From Pomphorhynchus laevis (Eukaryota > Acanthocephala > Palaeacanthocephala > Echinorhynchida > Pomphorhynchidae), in assembly GCA_012934845.2 (NCBI GenBank), contig WNNJ02000390.1, forward strand, positions 62,001-126,000: 64,000 nucleotides of DNA, read 5' to 3'. The position numbers and the translations under genes are program-made. The notes below the pieces were generated by a model, which saw only the letters and a program-made list of their open reading frames with translations, was not told the DNA's origin and searched no databases. Positions 21,300 through 56,203 of the stretch are shown piece after piece. The stretch's first letter is position 1, and the number at the start of each line of letters is the position of its first letter.

Positions 21300-22600
21300 A
21301 TATGGCATCAACGAAGCCTTACGCACATGGTACGTCCCGGAGTGCGCATTTTCAAACTGATCATGGTTCAACCTATATTACATTACCATATCCGCCATTA
21401 CTGTCGAACTACACATTATATTCTTCCGTTCCGTCACTGCCGTGTTATAAAATTAAATCGACAAACCCATCTGTAGTGGGCCCTGATAAGATTTCGAATC
21501 CTATTATAGTTCCCTTGTACTAAGTCGATTATGACGAGGGGTAATCGAGTAATATTGATCCATGCTGTACATGCAATGGTAACGCTGCCAGATGCCAAGG
21601 ATGTCGGTGTGCGAAAAACAAAACAGCGTGTGTTAACTGCAGGGCAACTTGTTGCCAAAATACAGGTCCAAATATGATGCTTAAGAACTTAAATAACAAG
21701 TCAATTGAAAATTTAAATAGTAATCTTTCAACAATCGATCCATATATTGAACCGGTTGCGGTCACACACAGTTCAGAGATTTCAAATTATGAAAAGTTAA
21801 TCGAAGACTACTGTCATGATTTGGTATCCAGCAATAAGCTGGATACCAAATCATGACAGTAGTCCCCTCTTATTTGGGAGACTACTGGCAGTGCTGGAAA
21901 AGTGCAAGAGCATGTATCAAATTATTGGCTCTAAAAATAGCTGAAGGGCAAAAAATGAATATAATGAGACGATCGCATCGATAAGGGCATATTAGTATGT
22001 CTCTTGAAAAAATTTGTCGTGCGGTGCTTCGATGTCCACGCGTACAATATCAGCGGATTTCGTCTTTTCGAGCAGAAAGTGATTTACTAGAGTGACTGCG
22101 GAAATGTAAAAAATGACAAAAATATTCATGGACCCATTTACGGTCACTATAACAATCACTTATAATAAAACCGTTCATAAAGTGAGTCGTCAAATGGCAA
22201 AGGAAAATCCCTCAGACATAACGCTGTGTTGCATATGCAATGGTCAGACAGCAAAATAAAAAGGATGTAATTGTGGTTAGGCAAATCGTGCATACACAAG
22301 TTGCAGAACCACAAATTGCAGCAACCAACATCAAACGATCAGAGCATCTTCTTTGCAGTGTCACGTGAATAGTCACAGAGAAAGGAGGGGACAAACGCCA
22401 AAAGTCAGAAGTCAATAGTAGCCGACAGCTATGATGTTATGATCGATAAGGTGTACCACGATGCTATTATGTGAATTCCAAATCTGATAGAGTTACCAAA
22501 GTGCAATACAAGCAACGAATTTATTGTCGAATTGGCTTGGATCTATTGGGCAACTGTATATGATATAGTAAACATGAGGTAAACACTTGAAAACATTAAC
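21300..22600 (+). mobile_element. Retroelement head pieces with Cys-cluster motif (two)
   Basis: Two cysteine clusters are encoded on the plus strand: CCTCNGNAARCQGCRC then AKNKTACVNCRATCCQN (about 21558-21660), and CCICNGQTAK...KGCNC (about 22230-22330). A third relative is on the minus strand at 41.5 kb. In corals and other invertebrates this pattern (CxxCxGxxxCxxCxCxK) lies N-terminal to an RT with the C-terminal RHN/DVRVFN domain. The RT itself is missing here. A perfect 27-bp palindrome lies at 21806-21864. Confidence 0.5.
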
Positions 22601-22689
22601 GATAGTATCTCAGTCGATACTCTAAATGTCGAAAGCATTAAAATTGGTATCAACAGAAGGAATATAGAACACTCTCTTATTATAGAAGA

Positions 22690-25150
22690 AATATATTGTA
22701 TCGCTATAAGCGTGCGCCGGCAGCTTACATGACCACAACTACAAAAGACAAAAATAAAAATCTAAATCATGAGGAGGTGGGTACGCAGGTGGCATTTAAA
22801 TTTAAAAAAGGAGGGAGCGCAGTGGACGTCGAGTGGGAGCAGATTTCAGACAAGTTAACCAGCGACGAGGAAGGATCTGAGACCGTAGTTGTTAGAGTAA
22901 TTGGGAACGTAGAGTAGGACAGAAATACCAGAACGCAGTGATAGAGAGAGGTGGGGTGAGTGTTGTCTAAGAAAGGGAGGTTGATGAACGATGGAGAGCC
23001 GACAGCGATGAGACGAAAAGTTACGAGAAGGCAGAGTTGTATGCGGATGTAGATGGTAAGTCAGGAGAGTTGAGCAAGATATGTGGATGTGTGCTCGAAG
23101 CAACGGAGGCGTAGGAGCACTTGAACTGCGGAGTTGATTATGCGTTGTAGGGGTAGGATGATGGATTTTGGAGAATTTGCGAAAAAGCTAATGCAGTAAT
23201 CGATTTTAGGGAAAAGAAGCGATGAAAGAAGAGACATACAAGAACGGAAGTAGATAATGGGGCGGATACGGCGGATGTCATGGAGAATTAAGTTAGGCGA
23301 GCGGACATTGTCGCGGACGAAGCGTATAAGGAAAATGTAATCATCGAAATGGAATCCTAATAAAGTGAGACTGTGGAGTATATGGGATAATTGATGAGGC
23401 AGAATATAGAGGGGGGAGGAGATATGTTAGGATAACGGGGGTCCACATTATTTTAGACTTGTCTGGGTTTAGAACGAGATGGAGATTGGAGAGACGTTTG
23501 TAGATAGAAGAAAGACAGTAGGAGGCAGAAATTGGGAAATCATGTATGCAGTGGTCGGGTGCATGAGCATAGATGATGATGTCATCGGCGTATTGCATGA
23601 AGTCAAAGGAGTAAGGTTTCATAAACGGAGATAGATCGCCAAGTAGAAGAGAGAAAATCAGGGGTCCTAGGACTGAACCTTGTGGGAGCCCGCAGAAAAT
23701 AGGAATGAGATGAAATGACGATGAATTTGAACAGACTCAAAGAGAACGGTCGGATAGATATGAATCAAGCCATGCTATCGAGGAGGAAGAAAAGCCGTAA
23801 TCATAACAAGCGATAAAGAAGAATGGAGTGGTCGACGATATCGAAGGCGGAGGAGAGGTCGAGGGAGATGAGAACACTATATTCAGTCTTGTCACGAGAA
23901 ATATTAGGTCGTTGCAAACTTTCATGCAAACAATTTATGTGGATTGATTAGAGCTGAAAGCGAATTGGAAAGTATTGTACAGATTGGATGAAGAGAGATA
24001 AACGTTGATCTGTATTAAGGCAAGGCGCTCTTAGAGCTTGGAAAAAGTAGGGAGGATTAAAATATGGCGATAGCTAGAAGGAAGTGAGGGGTCGAGCGAT
24101 TGTTTCTTAAGGAGGGGTCTAGCGATGGCGGATTTCCAGTGTGAATGAGAGATACGACTGCGGATGGACCAGTTAAACAAGGTGGTGAGGAAAAGGGATA
24201 TCGATAAGCATATGGATTTTAGTATGGGGTAGGCAGGGGATCGGCAGGTAAGGTTTTGTTGGTCGAGAACATGAGGACATGAGACTTCAGCAGGTGAGAC
24301 AGGGAAAATACGAAAGATTTCCGGGAAGATGAGGCGATGCGAGTAGCAGTGAGATGGAATGGATACGGGGTTGTGAGAGACTTCAGCAGGTGAGACTTGG
24401 AATGGAGACTGAGTTGTTTGGTCTGAAGAAATTACGAATAATCATGGGGATTTGATGTTGCAAGGTGAAGAGGAGCGAGAAAAGATTGAGTTTAAAGTAT
24501 GCCAGAGAGACTTGAAGTTTAATAAAGTGTTGATTTTATGCTGCCAGAAAAAAGTTGCATTTGGTGCGCAGTAGGTGGAGATGAAACCGGCGAAGAGCAA
24601 GATAGGAATCACGGAGAGACGGTGTGAGCGAGCGGATATCACGTCTGAGAGAGCGGTGATAGACTCGAAAAGCATGACGGAGACGACGCTTTGATAGTAG
24701 GCATTGTATGTCAAACCATGGGACACGGTGCAAGCGACGGTGAGGGTGAGGCTTGAAGGGCAAGACAAGGTCGAGAGTGTATGTGAGATCAGAGTCGAAA
24801 ACAAATGCAAGATCGTGAGGCGAGGATGATGTTATTGTGGGAGAAGATAGAGAGGATTTAAGTAAAGCGGAGCGGAGAAGGGGGAGGCCAATATTTCTCC
24901 AAACGCGACGTATGATAGTAGGTGTGTGAAGCGAGAAGTGGTTGGAAGTGAGATCAAGGGTGATGAGAAAGTGATCGGATAGACCAAGATAGTCCATTCG
25001 CCGTATGCAGAAAGCATAGGCGAATGGAAAGGTCATCGGACTTTGAGTGCCAATATTTGGTGATGCAGAAGAGATCGATGGATTGCTTGGTGAATAGATT
25101 GAGGATAAGATCGGATTTATGGAGAATAAATCTAGTAATTTGAAGATAGA
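22690..25150 (-). mobile_element. LINE, CR1/L2-like, mostly complete but decayed
   Basis: Minus-strand reading begins inside the endonuclease (SIDLFCITKYWHS near 25.08 kb), jumps by internal deletion to its end (LGLSDHFLITLDL), continues through the linker (PWFDIQCLLSKRRLRHAF), then RT with FSSSSIAWLDSYLSDRSL, PQGSVLGPL and MQYADDIIIYAHA (23.3-23.8 kb), and closes with SNYGLRSFLVA and a GTAAGC...GCGCACGC 3' hairpin near 22.7 kb. It is GC-richer than its surroundings and interrupted by several stops and shifts. Related tails lie at 52.2 and 53.8 kb. Confidence 0.75.
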
Positions 25151-25488
25151 GGCGGAATTTAGTTAATATTATAATTAATATTATAATATTAATTTATATT
25201 ACATGGTTAATTTATATTACATGCTAACTAAATTTTTTAATTTCATTCTCCGCTGTAGGTTTCATTAAATCCGATGCCGAAGGATTCGGATATTTTGTTG
25301 GAAAAAGTCATTAACCCGGTAAATAATCTTTGAAATAAAATCTATTAAAATTATGGTTTGTTTTTAATATCTTAGAAACCTAGGATATTAAAGTGTAGAA
25401 TGAATATATTTTGTTAATAAAAACAAATTGATTTTACAAGCAATAATCAAAAATCAAAAGCTACGGGTTAAAACGTAAAGTTTAACAA

Positions 25489-48280
<22,792 letters not shown>

Positions 48281-48484
48281 ACTAAGAAAATACCAAAAAT
48301 TATCAAAAAGTGTCACTTAAATAATGATATCATTCCTTGTTGTTCTGGAAAGAAATAACGAATTCATTAAAAATGCTTACGAAAGTGATTTAGTATAAAT
48401 AAATCGCAAATGTCTTTTTAGATACAGTAAAACTTTTTACAAATAAATAAATTTTTTATTTAATTATTTAAATAATTAAATATA

Positions 48485-51400
48485 ACCCTCCTCTGGGTAT
48501 CAGCAACGCGAGGTCTCTTGCAGCAGATCTGGATGCGACATATGGACAACTGTCAACGTTCCATCCTGTCTGACGAAATCGCTACTGTCTAGGGATTTTG
48601 TTTGTGGGTTATGTGCCTCCGAATTGCTCTCCTTGTTGTTCAAGGGCTATTGTGACGAGCAAGTATCAATAAATGCTTTAAAGAGGAACGCAGATTCAAA
48701 CAGTCACAACGACAGGGAAGATCATAGTATTAACGAACCAGAACGGAGTTCAGACGCGTTCAGGCAGTCAAGCAGCTCGTCGTCAGGGATTGATGATGTT
48801 TCGGCCACTCCAAAATCATCTGAGATAGGAACCAATAATGCTATTCATGTACTCAATCATTCTCTCACGCAGCAGTCGTAGTTAGAACTGAACGATCGTT
48901 CAATCATACCCTTCAATAACAATTCAACTCAATGCTTCGTTAGGGATGCATTGCATGAGACTAATGTGATGGATTACTCCTTCAAACAACTTCCTGTTTT
49001 GGATTATATTGTTCATCCCCATATATTGGACTCGAGCAGCGTCGGTCTTGATGTAGATGGCAAATGTTCCGCCCTCAAGCATGCGAATGTTGATTTGTCA
49101 ACTCCTGTTAACACTTCCTCGCGCAGTGATTGTTCTCAAAACTGTCCTCTAGGTAGTGATTGTAGTGAGCGTCCTTGTGCTTACCCGCAGCTACTGCATC
49201 CCCGCTACAGTTTATGTGTTGCTCCTCTAGTAGCCCCGTTAATTGAGAGCGTCAAGGATCTTGCAAAGGCTAGTCAGATTATAGTTAGGCCTATAGATAA
49301 TCTACGACAAATAGTTAGCCTTCCAAATAATAAACAACATGCAGTGATTCCTCCAAATCATCGACGGCCATCGATTACCCCTGAGACTCATTCTTCATTA
49401 GTTCCGTCTGCTAGCCCTAAACAATTTAGCCCTAGACAATTTAACTCCAGAAGAGAGTTAAACGTTATCGTGAGCGGTGTTGAAGAATCTCTCAGTAACA
49501 ATCCCCAAAGTAGACTGGATGACGATATTGTGCATCTTCGCGCAGTGTTTTCTAAGATTTTTCTCCAGAGCGATGTGGATGTTGCGAAGTGTCTTAAAGT
49601 TCGAAGAGTTTTTCGTCTAGGCAAGAAACGTTCAGATAGACCTAGACTTTTAAAAGTTGTTCTAGACTCAAAAGATCATGTTGACTTCCTACTCAAGCAT
49701 GCATTTAGATTATCGCGCTCTGATTTTCATATACTCCGTGATTTATCTCCTGCAGATCGTTTGAGAAGACACGAGGCTTTCAACGAGCTGCATCGACGGC
49801 TGGAAAGTGGTGAGGGCAACCTATGTGTCCGGAATTTTCGGGTGGTCAAGTGGCGTCCGACTGTCCGGTGGCATCCCTTACTTCTGTAGAGTCAGACCTC
49901 TTTAGTAGTGATGGTTCGTGTGTAGGAAAACTAGTAGACTTCGATAGTGTCACCGAGCGTGTCGAATTTTCCCATTATACGAACATTTTTGCCGGTTATT
50001 AAAATGTTCGTAGGCTCCTGGCTCAGTTCTCGGAAATTAAATTCATAGTTGCTTCGAAACGTTTTGATGTATTTTGTATAACCGAAACATGGCTACATTC
50101 TGACATTTCGGATGACTGTGTTGCCATCCCTAACTATTTTCTAATACGTACGGATCGCTCATGTGGTAAACGTGGAGGTGGGGTAGCCACCTATGTGCGA
50201 AATAGTCTCCTGGTATCGAATATCTCGGCTTTTCGCGACGATATTGGTTATTCCTTTGAAGGTCTTGCTTTTACACTGGGAAATGGTCAACGATCCTGAT
50301 TCTGCGTCCTTTACCGTTCTCCGTCCTATGAATTAAGATTTGACTATCTTAAACCACATTTGCTGAGTTTATCTTCGTATCCTCTGATTTTGCTCCTGGG
50401 TGACTTCAATATCCCCCAAATAGACTGGAAAAATAGTCATTAACGACCAATTCACGGAATTAGGAAAGTACTGAGTGACTTGTGTTCGTCCACTCAGAGT
50501 GGATAAGGTGTTGAACGAGGTTATGAAGCTCGATTCGTTTACATCTCCGGAACCAGACAATATTGCCCCCTTCCTCGTTAAATCCCTAGCGAACGAACTG
50601 AGCAATGATTTAACTATGTTCTTCAGATACAGCTTAGACACATCTTGGATTCCTGACAGTTGGAAGTGTGCAATTGTGGTGCCTATTCCCAAAAAGCATC
50701 CTGCTCGCTTTTGCGCGGACTTTCGGCCCATTAGCTTGACTAGCGTATTCTGCAAACTTTTAGAAAGAATCATTGCTAGTAGAATCAGGGATCATTTAAA
50801 TCGAAATCACATATTGGTTGAATCTCAACATGGTTTCAGGATCGGACGTCCATGCCTTACTAACCCACTAACTGCGCGTGAAAAATGGGCTGATGCTCTA
50901 GGGGCTGGGTTTCAGGTTCATACAGTATTCCTTGATTTTTCGAAAGCTTTTGATAGGGTACCACACGACGGCATAGTGTCTTTACTGTATCACTATGGAC
51001 TTTATTCATATATTTGTGAGTGGGTCAGGGAATTTCTATCGAATAGGTCTTTCCGAGTTTGTGTGGGGGGCGTGTTTTCTTATTCGGTAAATATTAATTC
51101 TGGCGTACCGCAGGGATCAGTCCTTGGCCCACTGCTCTTTATAATCTTCATTAATGATCTGCTACTCCGCTTATCATGCTCTCATCTAGCGTTTGCAGAC
51201 GATCTAAAGATTTGGTCGATCATTAGAAGTCCTGCTGATCGAGTATCGTTACAAAATGATCTAAACTCCCTGATCAAGTGGTGCGATTCTACCGGACTAC
51301 GGTTAAATGTTGATAAATGTGTCCTCATGCAACTAGGTCGCCCTATTGAAACTCTAAGGTACTTTATTGGAGATATGGTCTTAAAGGAAGTGTCTCATCA

Positions 51401-52135
51401 TAAGGATTTAGGGATTATTGTCCATAGATCCTTGAAAACAAAGTTGAACACCGACTTCTTTCTAGGTAAAGCTACTAGGGCGTTATATTGTATTAAAAAT
51501 GCATTCCTCATGTTAAGCTGTAACATGTTCAAGAGGTTATTCATCTACATCGTCAGGCCACACTTGGAGTACTGCATTCAGGCTTGTTTCCCTGTCACTA
51601 AGCAAGAACTATTAGACCTGGAGTCTATTCTTAGGCGCGGATCGAGGCTCTGTATTGGCTTAAGTGGTATTGACTATTATGTACGTCTAAGTCGTATTGG
51701 GATGTTGTCGGTACGTGAGAGGTTCATATCCTTGGAAATGCTATGTCTATGGCATATGTCGAATGATGTGGTAGGTTATCCCACCGATGTAATCACTAGG
51801 CGTGTAGATCAGTTGGCGGGGGCATGGCAGAGTCTTGTATAAATTTAGATTTGGCAGATTACCAAAAGTGTATAGACTCTCAAGGAGAGGAATTAACATG
51901 TGGAATTCGTTGCCTGAGGAAGTCGTTGCAGCCCCCAGTTTGAGAACGTTTAAATCACGATGCTACAAATGGATACATGAACAATGCCGCCATTCAACAC
52001 TACCACTGGAATACCCTAATTAGCTACGTTGACTGACCATTTGCTTTTCTTCTTTTTTTGGACTTTGCCTGAATAGCCTTTTGGCTTTGGTATGTATTGG
52101 AATAATTATGTAATATTATAGTATTTATAATATTA
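48485..52135 (+). mobile_element. CR1-like LINE, near full length, with long open RT
   Basis: ORF1-like product at 48951-49889 (312 residues) with RELNVIVSGVEESLSNNPQS, VRRVFRLGKKRSDRPRLLKV and FHILRDLSPADRLRRHEAFN, a LINE ORF1 RNA-binding pattern. Endonuclease follows at 50.0-50.45 kb (VFCITETWLHSDISDD, GGGVATYVRNSLLV, LLLGDFNIPQIDWK), shortened at its end. RT has an uninterrupted 455 codons (50475-51842) with FLDFSKAFDRVPHDG, SGVPQGSVLGPLLF and the catalytic FADD. The C-terminus (NMWNSLPEEVVAAPSLRTFK) sits in the next frame at 51835-52023. The 3' end has GCCTTTTGGCTTTGG and an AT-rich tail. Confidence 0.85.
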
Positions 52136-52239
52136 TATATAATATTAATATTATATTATAATATTAAACAGATAAAGATAAAATAAATATATAAATAAGC
52201 AACCATAGAAGGAAAATTAAGACTTTATATTCAAATATA

Positions 52240-52625
52240 TATCTTGCCCAACTCTCCTGGCCTACCATCCACATTCGCATACAACTCCGCATTCTTCTCG
52301 TAACTTTTCGTCTCATCGTTGTAGGCTTCCCATCGTTCATCAATTTCCCTTTCTTAGACGACACTCGTATCACCTCTCTATCACTGCGTTCCCGTAATTC
52401 CCTCTTACTCTACGTTTCCAATTACTCTAACAACTACGGTCTCCGATCCTTCCTCGTCGCCGTCCCACTCGCATGGAATCAGCTCTCACTCGACGTCCCA
52501 AGAGCTCCTTCCTTTATTGCATTCAAATATCTCCTCCCTGCTCACCTCCTCAAAACCTGATTTAGATTTTTTGTTGTGGTCATGTAAGCGTGCGCCGACA
52601 CGCATTTGTACGTAAAAATAAATAT
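52240..52625 (+). mobile_element. LINE 3' tail (family of the 22.7-25.1 kb LINE)
   Basis: Reads SNYSNNYGLRSFLVAVPLAW then NQLSLDVPRAPSFIAFKYLL, followed by GTGGTCATGTAAGCGTGCGC, the hairpin partner ACACGC and a TAAAAATAAATATATATT tail. 5'-truncated. Flanked by repeats of pre-insertion sequence. Confidence 0.75.
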
Positions 52626-52855
52626 ATATTACGTAAAACTTTTTACAAATAAATAAAATTTTTATTTATTTAAATAATTAAATGCAAGCAACAAACAATC
52701 TATATAAATAAGCAACCATATAAGGAAAATTAATACTTTATTTTTAAATATTAATAACTTTAAGGTACATCGTTTTGACCTAGATTATTATATACAGGGC
52801 TTTGACCAAAAAGGCCTTTTTGCCAGCTCATCGTACATTACAACACATAAAAAAA

Positions 52856-54950
52856 TCAATTACAACCAAACCAAGGATAAGAACTTCCAATGTTGTCTTG
52901 ATCAGCGTGTCTTATCCAAGTGTTGACCATGGATTTGAATTGGCTCAATGATGACGCATTCATGATGTCGTGAGGCAATACGTTCCACAACTTTCTCACT
53001 CTGCGTGACAATCGCGATACCATTGTCGACCTTCCAATTTGTCTTGCGCGTAACGCGAGAGAATGACCCCTGCGACTTTGTCGGACATTCAATTCAACAC
53101 ATTCACTTGGGTAGCCGTCTATCCCCTTTACTATAGACCATATCGCAAACAGATTCAGAACGAGTAGTTTGGCTTGCACTGATATCATGCCTATCGAAGT
53201 TAAATGATCGCTATAACTAATCATTTAACATCCTCAAACAAGCTTGCTGCCATGACGTAGAATTCTCTCCAAATCTCTTATTTCACCTATTGTGGAATAA
53301 GTATGCCAAGATCACGAACCTGATTGGTTTAAATAATACAATATGTCCCGACACTATACACGAAGACACATTGGACCTGCCGAGACAAATGTGTGATCAC
53401 TCAGATATGTTTAACAATACCCCAGTATTAACACTCCATGTATAAACCCTGTCAATGTCACGCTGTAAGCGGATATGGTCATCTGCAGATATGATCTCAC
53501 ATCAGATTTCGATGTCGTCAGCAAATGCTAAACACGGACAATGGAATTGTGTGAGTAAACTGTTCATGAACATATTAAACAATAAAGGTCCTAGTACAGA
53601 ACCCTGAGGAACTCCTGACGTAATTAAATGTGGTGAGGATAGGGTACTACCAACTTGTACTCTGAAAGATCTGTTAGATAGAAAATCTCTAATCCATCCT
53701 ATAACTGAGCTATTAATGCCGTAGCTGGCCACTGTTTAAATGAGGAGACTATGGGAAACACGACCAAACGCACGACTAAAATCGAACAGAATAGCATAAA
53801 CTGCCTTTCCTTGAGACGTGAATTCAATCCGGGCATCACGGGCAGCAAATCTTGCCCAACTCTCCTGGCCCACCATCCACATCCGCACAAACTCCGCCTT
53901 CTTCTCGTAACTTTTCGTCTCATCGCCGTCGCCTCCCCATCGTTCATCAACCTTCCTTTCTTAGACGACACTCACCCCACCTCACTAGCGCTGCGTTCCC
54001 GTCATACCCTCTTACTCCACGTTCCCAATTACTCCAACAACTATGGTCTCCGATCCTTCCTCGTCGCCGCCTCACTCGCCTGGAATCAACTCCCTCTCGA
54101 CGTCCGCCGCGCTCCCTACTTTATCACATTCAAACACCTCATCCGTTCACACCTTCTTGACACATGATTTACATTTATGTTTTGTTGTGGTCATGTAAGC
54201 GTGCCCTGGCACGCATTTGCCACGTTAAATAAATCTTATTTTTCCAACATCATCACACTCAAAGTTCAACGAAGGCACAAACTGTTGTAACATCTCAGCA
54301 TCAACATGATGTCATGATCTTTTCGTCAATGCAGGTTCGGCATCGATTGCAATAATATATGAAGATACTGTCAGTTTAAACACCAAAACATAGTGAACAC
54401 TTCCTCCTAGGTCACATATCTGACCATCTCTTTAAGAAAATACAAGATCAAGTATAGAACGTACGCTATCAGTGCCAAATCTAGAAGGAGCAGATACATG
54501 CTGAACAAGTAATTGATTACATACCAAGAACTCCCATAGGTTCTTATCCTCACGGAAACAGTTACAATAATAATGTTGTCATCTTGATCAATCACCAAGA
54601 TTGGTAGATTAAAATCACCAACTAAGATGAACGAGTGATCACTTATACTACAAGCTCTAGTTAAAATATGCATCAGCTCATCATCTAAAATGGCTGATTT
54701 TGGTGTTTGATAAAGAACACCCAATGACATGTGGAGGCTATATATAATAAGATCAACTATTAACCAATCACATGTCCCTTCTCCATTTGAATATCTCACT
54801 ATATTGCTAATAACGTTCCCATCCTGAACAAAAAGTGCTACTCAACAACCCCTCCACTAAAGATAGTAATTATTACACCATACTTCTCATGTCTAATTTT
54901 ATATTTAATCTAGTAGTTCAATAAAAGTTCATCTTACAAAGTGAAACTCA
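52856..54950 (-). mobile_element. CR1-like LINE, antisense, decayed and interrupted
   Basis: Minus strand from about 54950: endonuclease (LGVLYQTPKSAILDDELMHI, ILVGDFNLPI), then RT from about 53760 (MASYGINSSVIGWIRDFLSN, SGVPQGSVLGPLLFNMFMNS, CLAFADDIEI), then C-terminus at 53224-52856 (GIDGYPSECVELNVRQSRRG, RKLWNVLPHDIMNASSLSQF). The part between endonuclease and RT is replaced by a plus-strand LINE tail (53830-54240). Similar in style to the 48.5-52.1 kb LINE but a different subfamily. Confidence 0.75.
53830..54240 (+). mobile_element. LINE 3' tail nested in antisense LINE
   Basis: Plus-strand frames give LLHVPNYSNNYGLRSFLVAA then SLAWNQLPLDVRRAPYFITF and KHLIRSHLL, the 3' hairpin GTAAGCGTGCCCTGGCACGC and tail AATAAATCTTATTTTT. 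About 85-90% similar to 52240-52625 by eye and better preserved. Confidence 0.78.
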
Positions 54951-54954
54951 CAAA

Positions 54955-55190
54955 CTTATCTCTAAAAAATAGTATCTTCGACTACTTCATTGCTTGTCAG
55001 TAGTTAACACAGAAGCGAAGATTCATCGATGCATGATTTTTTTCAATAAATTTAAAGCATTTGAATATGATTATAAAATTATATTAACTATACTTTTTAA
55101 TACAAAATTTTTTAAAATTGAAAATGTAATTTAAAATTATAAAATATTTGTTTTAAATTACGATTATAACTTATTTTATTTTATTCTTCT
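54955..55190. other. AT-rich spacer
   Basis: Nothing recognised between the antisense LINE and the RTE fragment. Confidence 0.4.
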
Positions 55191-55199
55191 TCTTATTCT

Positions 55200-55942
55200 T
55201 CAGCCTTTGTTCCGCTTTGAGGCAGGGTCGGCTATGTGAGATTTAGCCCTCCATTTGGCTCTATTTTCGACTTGGTCTGGGTGAAGTCCAGCTGCCTTGA
55301 GATCTGTGTGAAGGCCATCTAACCATCGGTGCTTGGGTTGACCTCTCGGGCGTTTGCCTATGATATCATACTTTAAGGCGGTCTTTGCAAGGGAATAATT
55401 TTCACTCTGCAACACGTGACCATACCACCGGAGTCTGGCCCATTGCGTTTTATTTACGATAGGGGCGACGCCGTATCTTCGGAGGATGTCCATATTTCTC
55501 AGGTGGTCATACCGGGTAATTCCGCTTATCCACCGCAGCATTTTCGTCTCCATGACCGTAAAGCGTCGTTCCGCTGCCTTGGTAATAGGCAAGAACTCTG
55601 TGCTGTACATAGCCAAAGGGCGAATGATTGAGCGGTAGATCTTTGATTTCAGGTGATCCTTGATGCGACGGTCACATAAAACACCTGTCGTCGCTCGCCA
55701 TTTTGTCCACGCTGAGCTTATTCGTGCATTGACTTCATAAGTCACGTCGCCGCTTGCCGAGAGTATGGTTCCGAGGTACTTAAACCGGTCCGTACGTCTC
55801 AGATCAAAGCCATTAATATTGACAGTGCCACTTTCATGTGGGTTTGTTGTGAGGTATTCGGTCTTGTCTAGATTAAGTCGTAGTCCGTATTGTGCGAGTT
55901 GGTTATTCCATACAGTAGTTGATTCATCCAGGTCCTTTTTAA
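55200..55942 (-). mobile_element. RTE-clade LINE, 5'-truncated
   Basis: One open frame of about 245 codons running from 55942 (LAQYGLRLNLDKTEYLTTNP, RTDRFKYLGTILSASGDVTY) through TKWRATTGVLCDRRIKDHLK, METKMLRWISGITRYDHLRN, ARLRWYGHVLQSE to GKRPRGQPKHRWLDGLHTDL and ADPASKRNKG. These are signature blocks of the RTE C-terminus (GVLCD, ETKMLRW, RWYGHVLR, KRPRGRP). The upstream RT and endonuclease are missing. The unbroken frame suggests fairly recent insertion. Confidence 0.88.
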
Positions 55943-55989
55943 ATTATTTTATTTTATTACTAATATTATATTTGCCTCATACCCCTATT

Positions 55990-56200
55990 TCGCTTATATT
56001 TGCCTATTATTTATTCTCGTGTTCAAATTCGTCTTCTTCTCATTGCATTCCGCCTTGTAACTATTCATACCCCCTCATTTCTTAACCTTCTTTTTCTTGG
56101 TAATTTTCGTTCTATTTATGTTTCTAGCGTTCCCATAATTCCATTCTTTTACGTGTCCTAAACTACTCTACCTCTTTTGACTTTCTTTCTTTCCTAATGA
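55990..56200 (+). mobile_element. LINE 3' end, copy 3, left part
   Basis: CGTCTTCTTCTCATTGCATT and CGCCTTGTAACTATTCATAC match the 11.97-12.02 kb LINE copy. The match stops at 56200 where the gypsy fossil begins and resumes at 59940. Confidence 0.65.
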
Positions 56201-56203
56201 TTG

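Larger units (their letters stand above)
48428..52750. repeat. Flanking direct repeats A and B (about 55 and 45 bp)
   Basis: A (AAAACTTTTTACAAATAAAT onward) is at 48428-48481 and about 52625-52683. B (ATAAATAAGCAACCAT onward) is at about 52192-52237 and 52703-52750. In the right copy A and B are contiguous; in the left the CR1-like LINE lies between them. The simplest reading is a long target duplication around the LINE tail, with the CR1 inserted later into the left copy. Confidence 0.65.

Noticed and set aside
48281-48316. Upstream in-frame ATG of NNT (adds MTLFDNFWYFLS)
   Set aside because: Aromatic, acid-containing extension is unlike a mitochondrial leader; the ATG at 48278-48280 gives a typical basic one. 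Not excluded.
53751-54167. 138-codon plus frame that looks like a gene
   Set aside because: It is the 3' coding end of a LINE copy (matches 52.2-52.6 kb) read in and out of frame.
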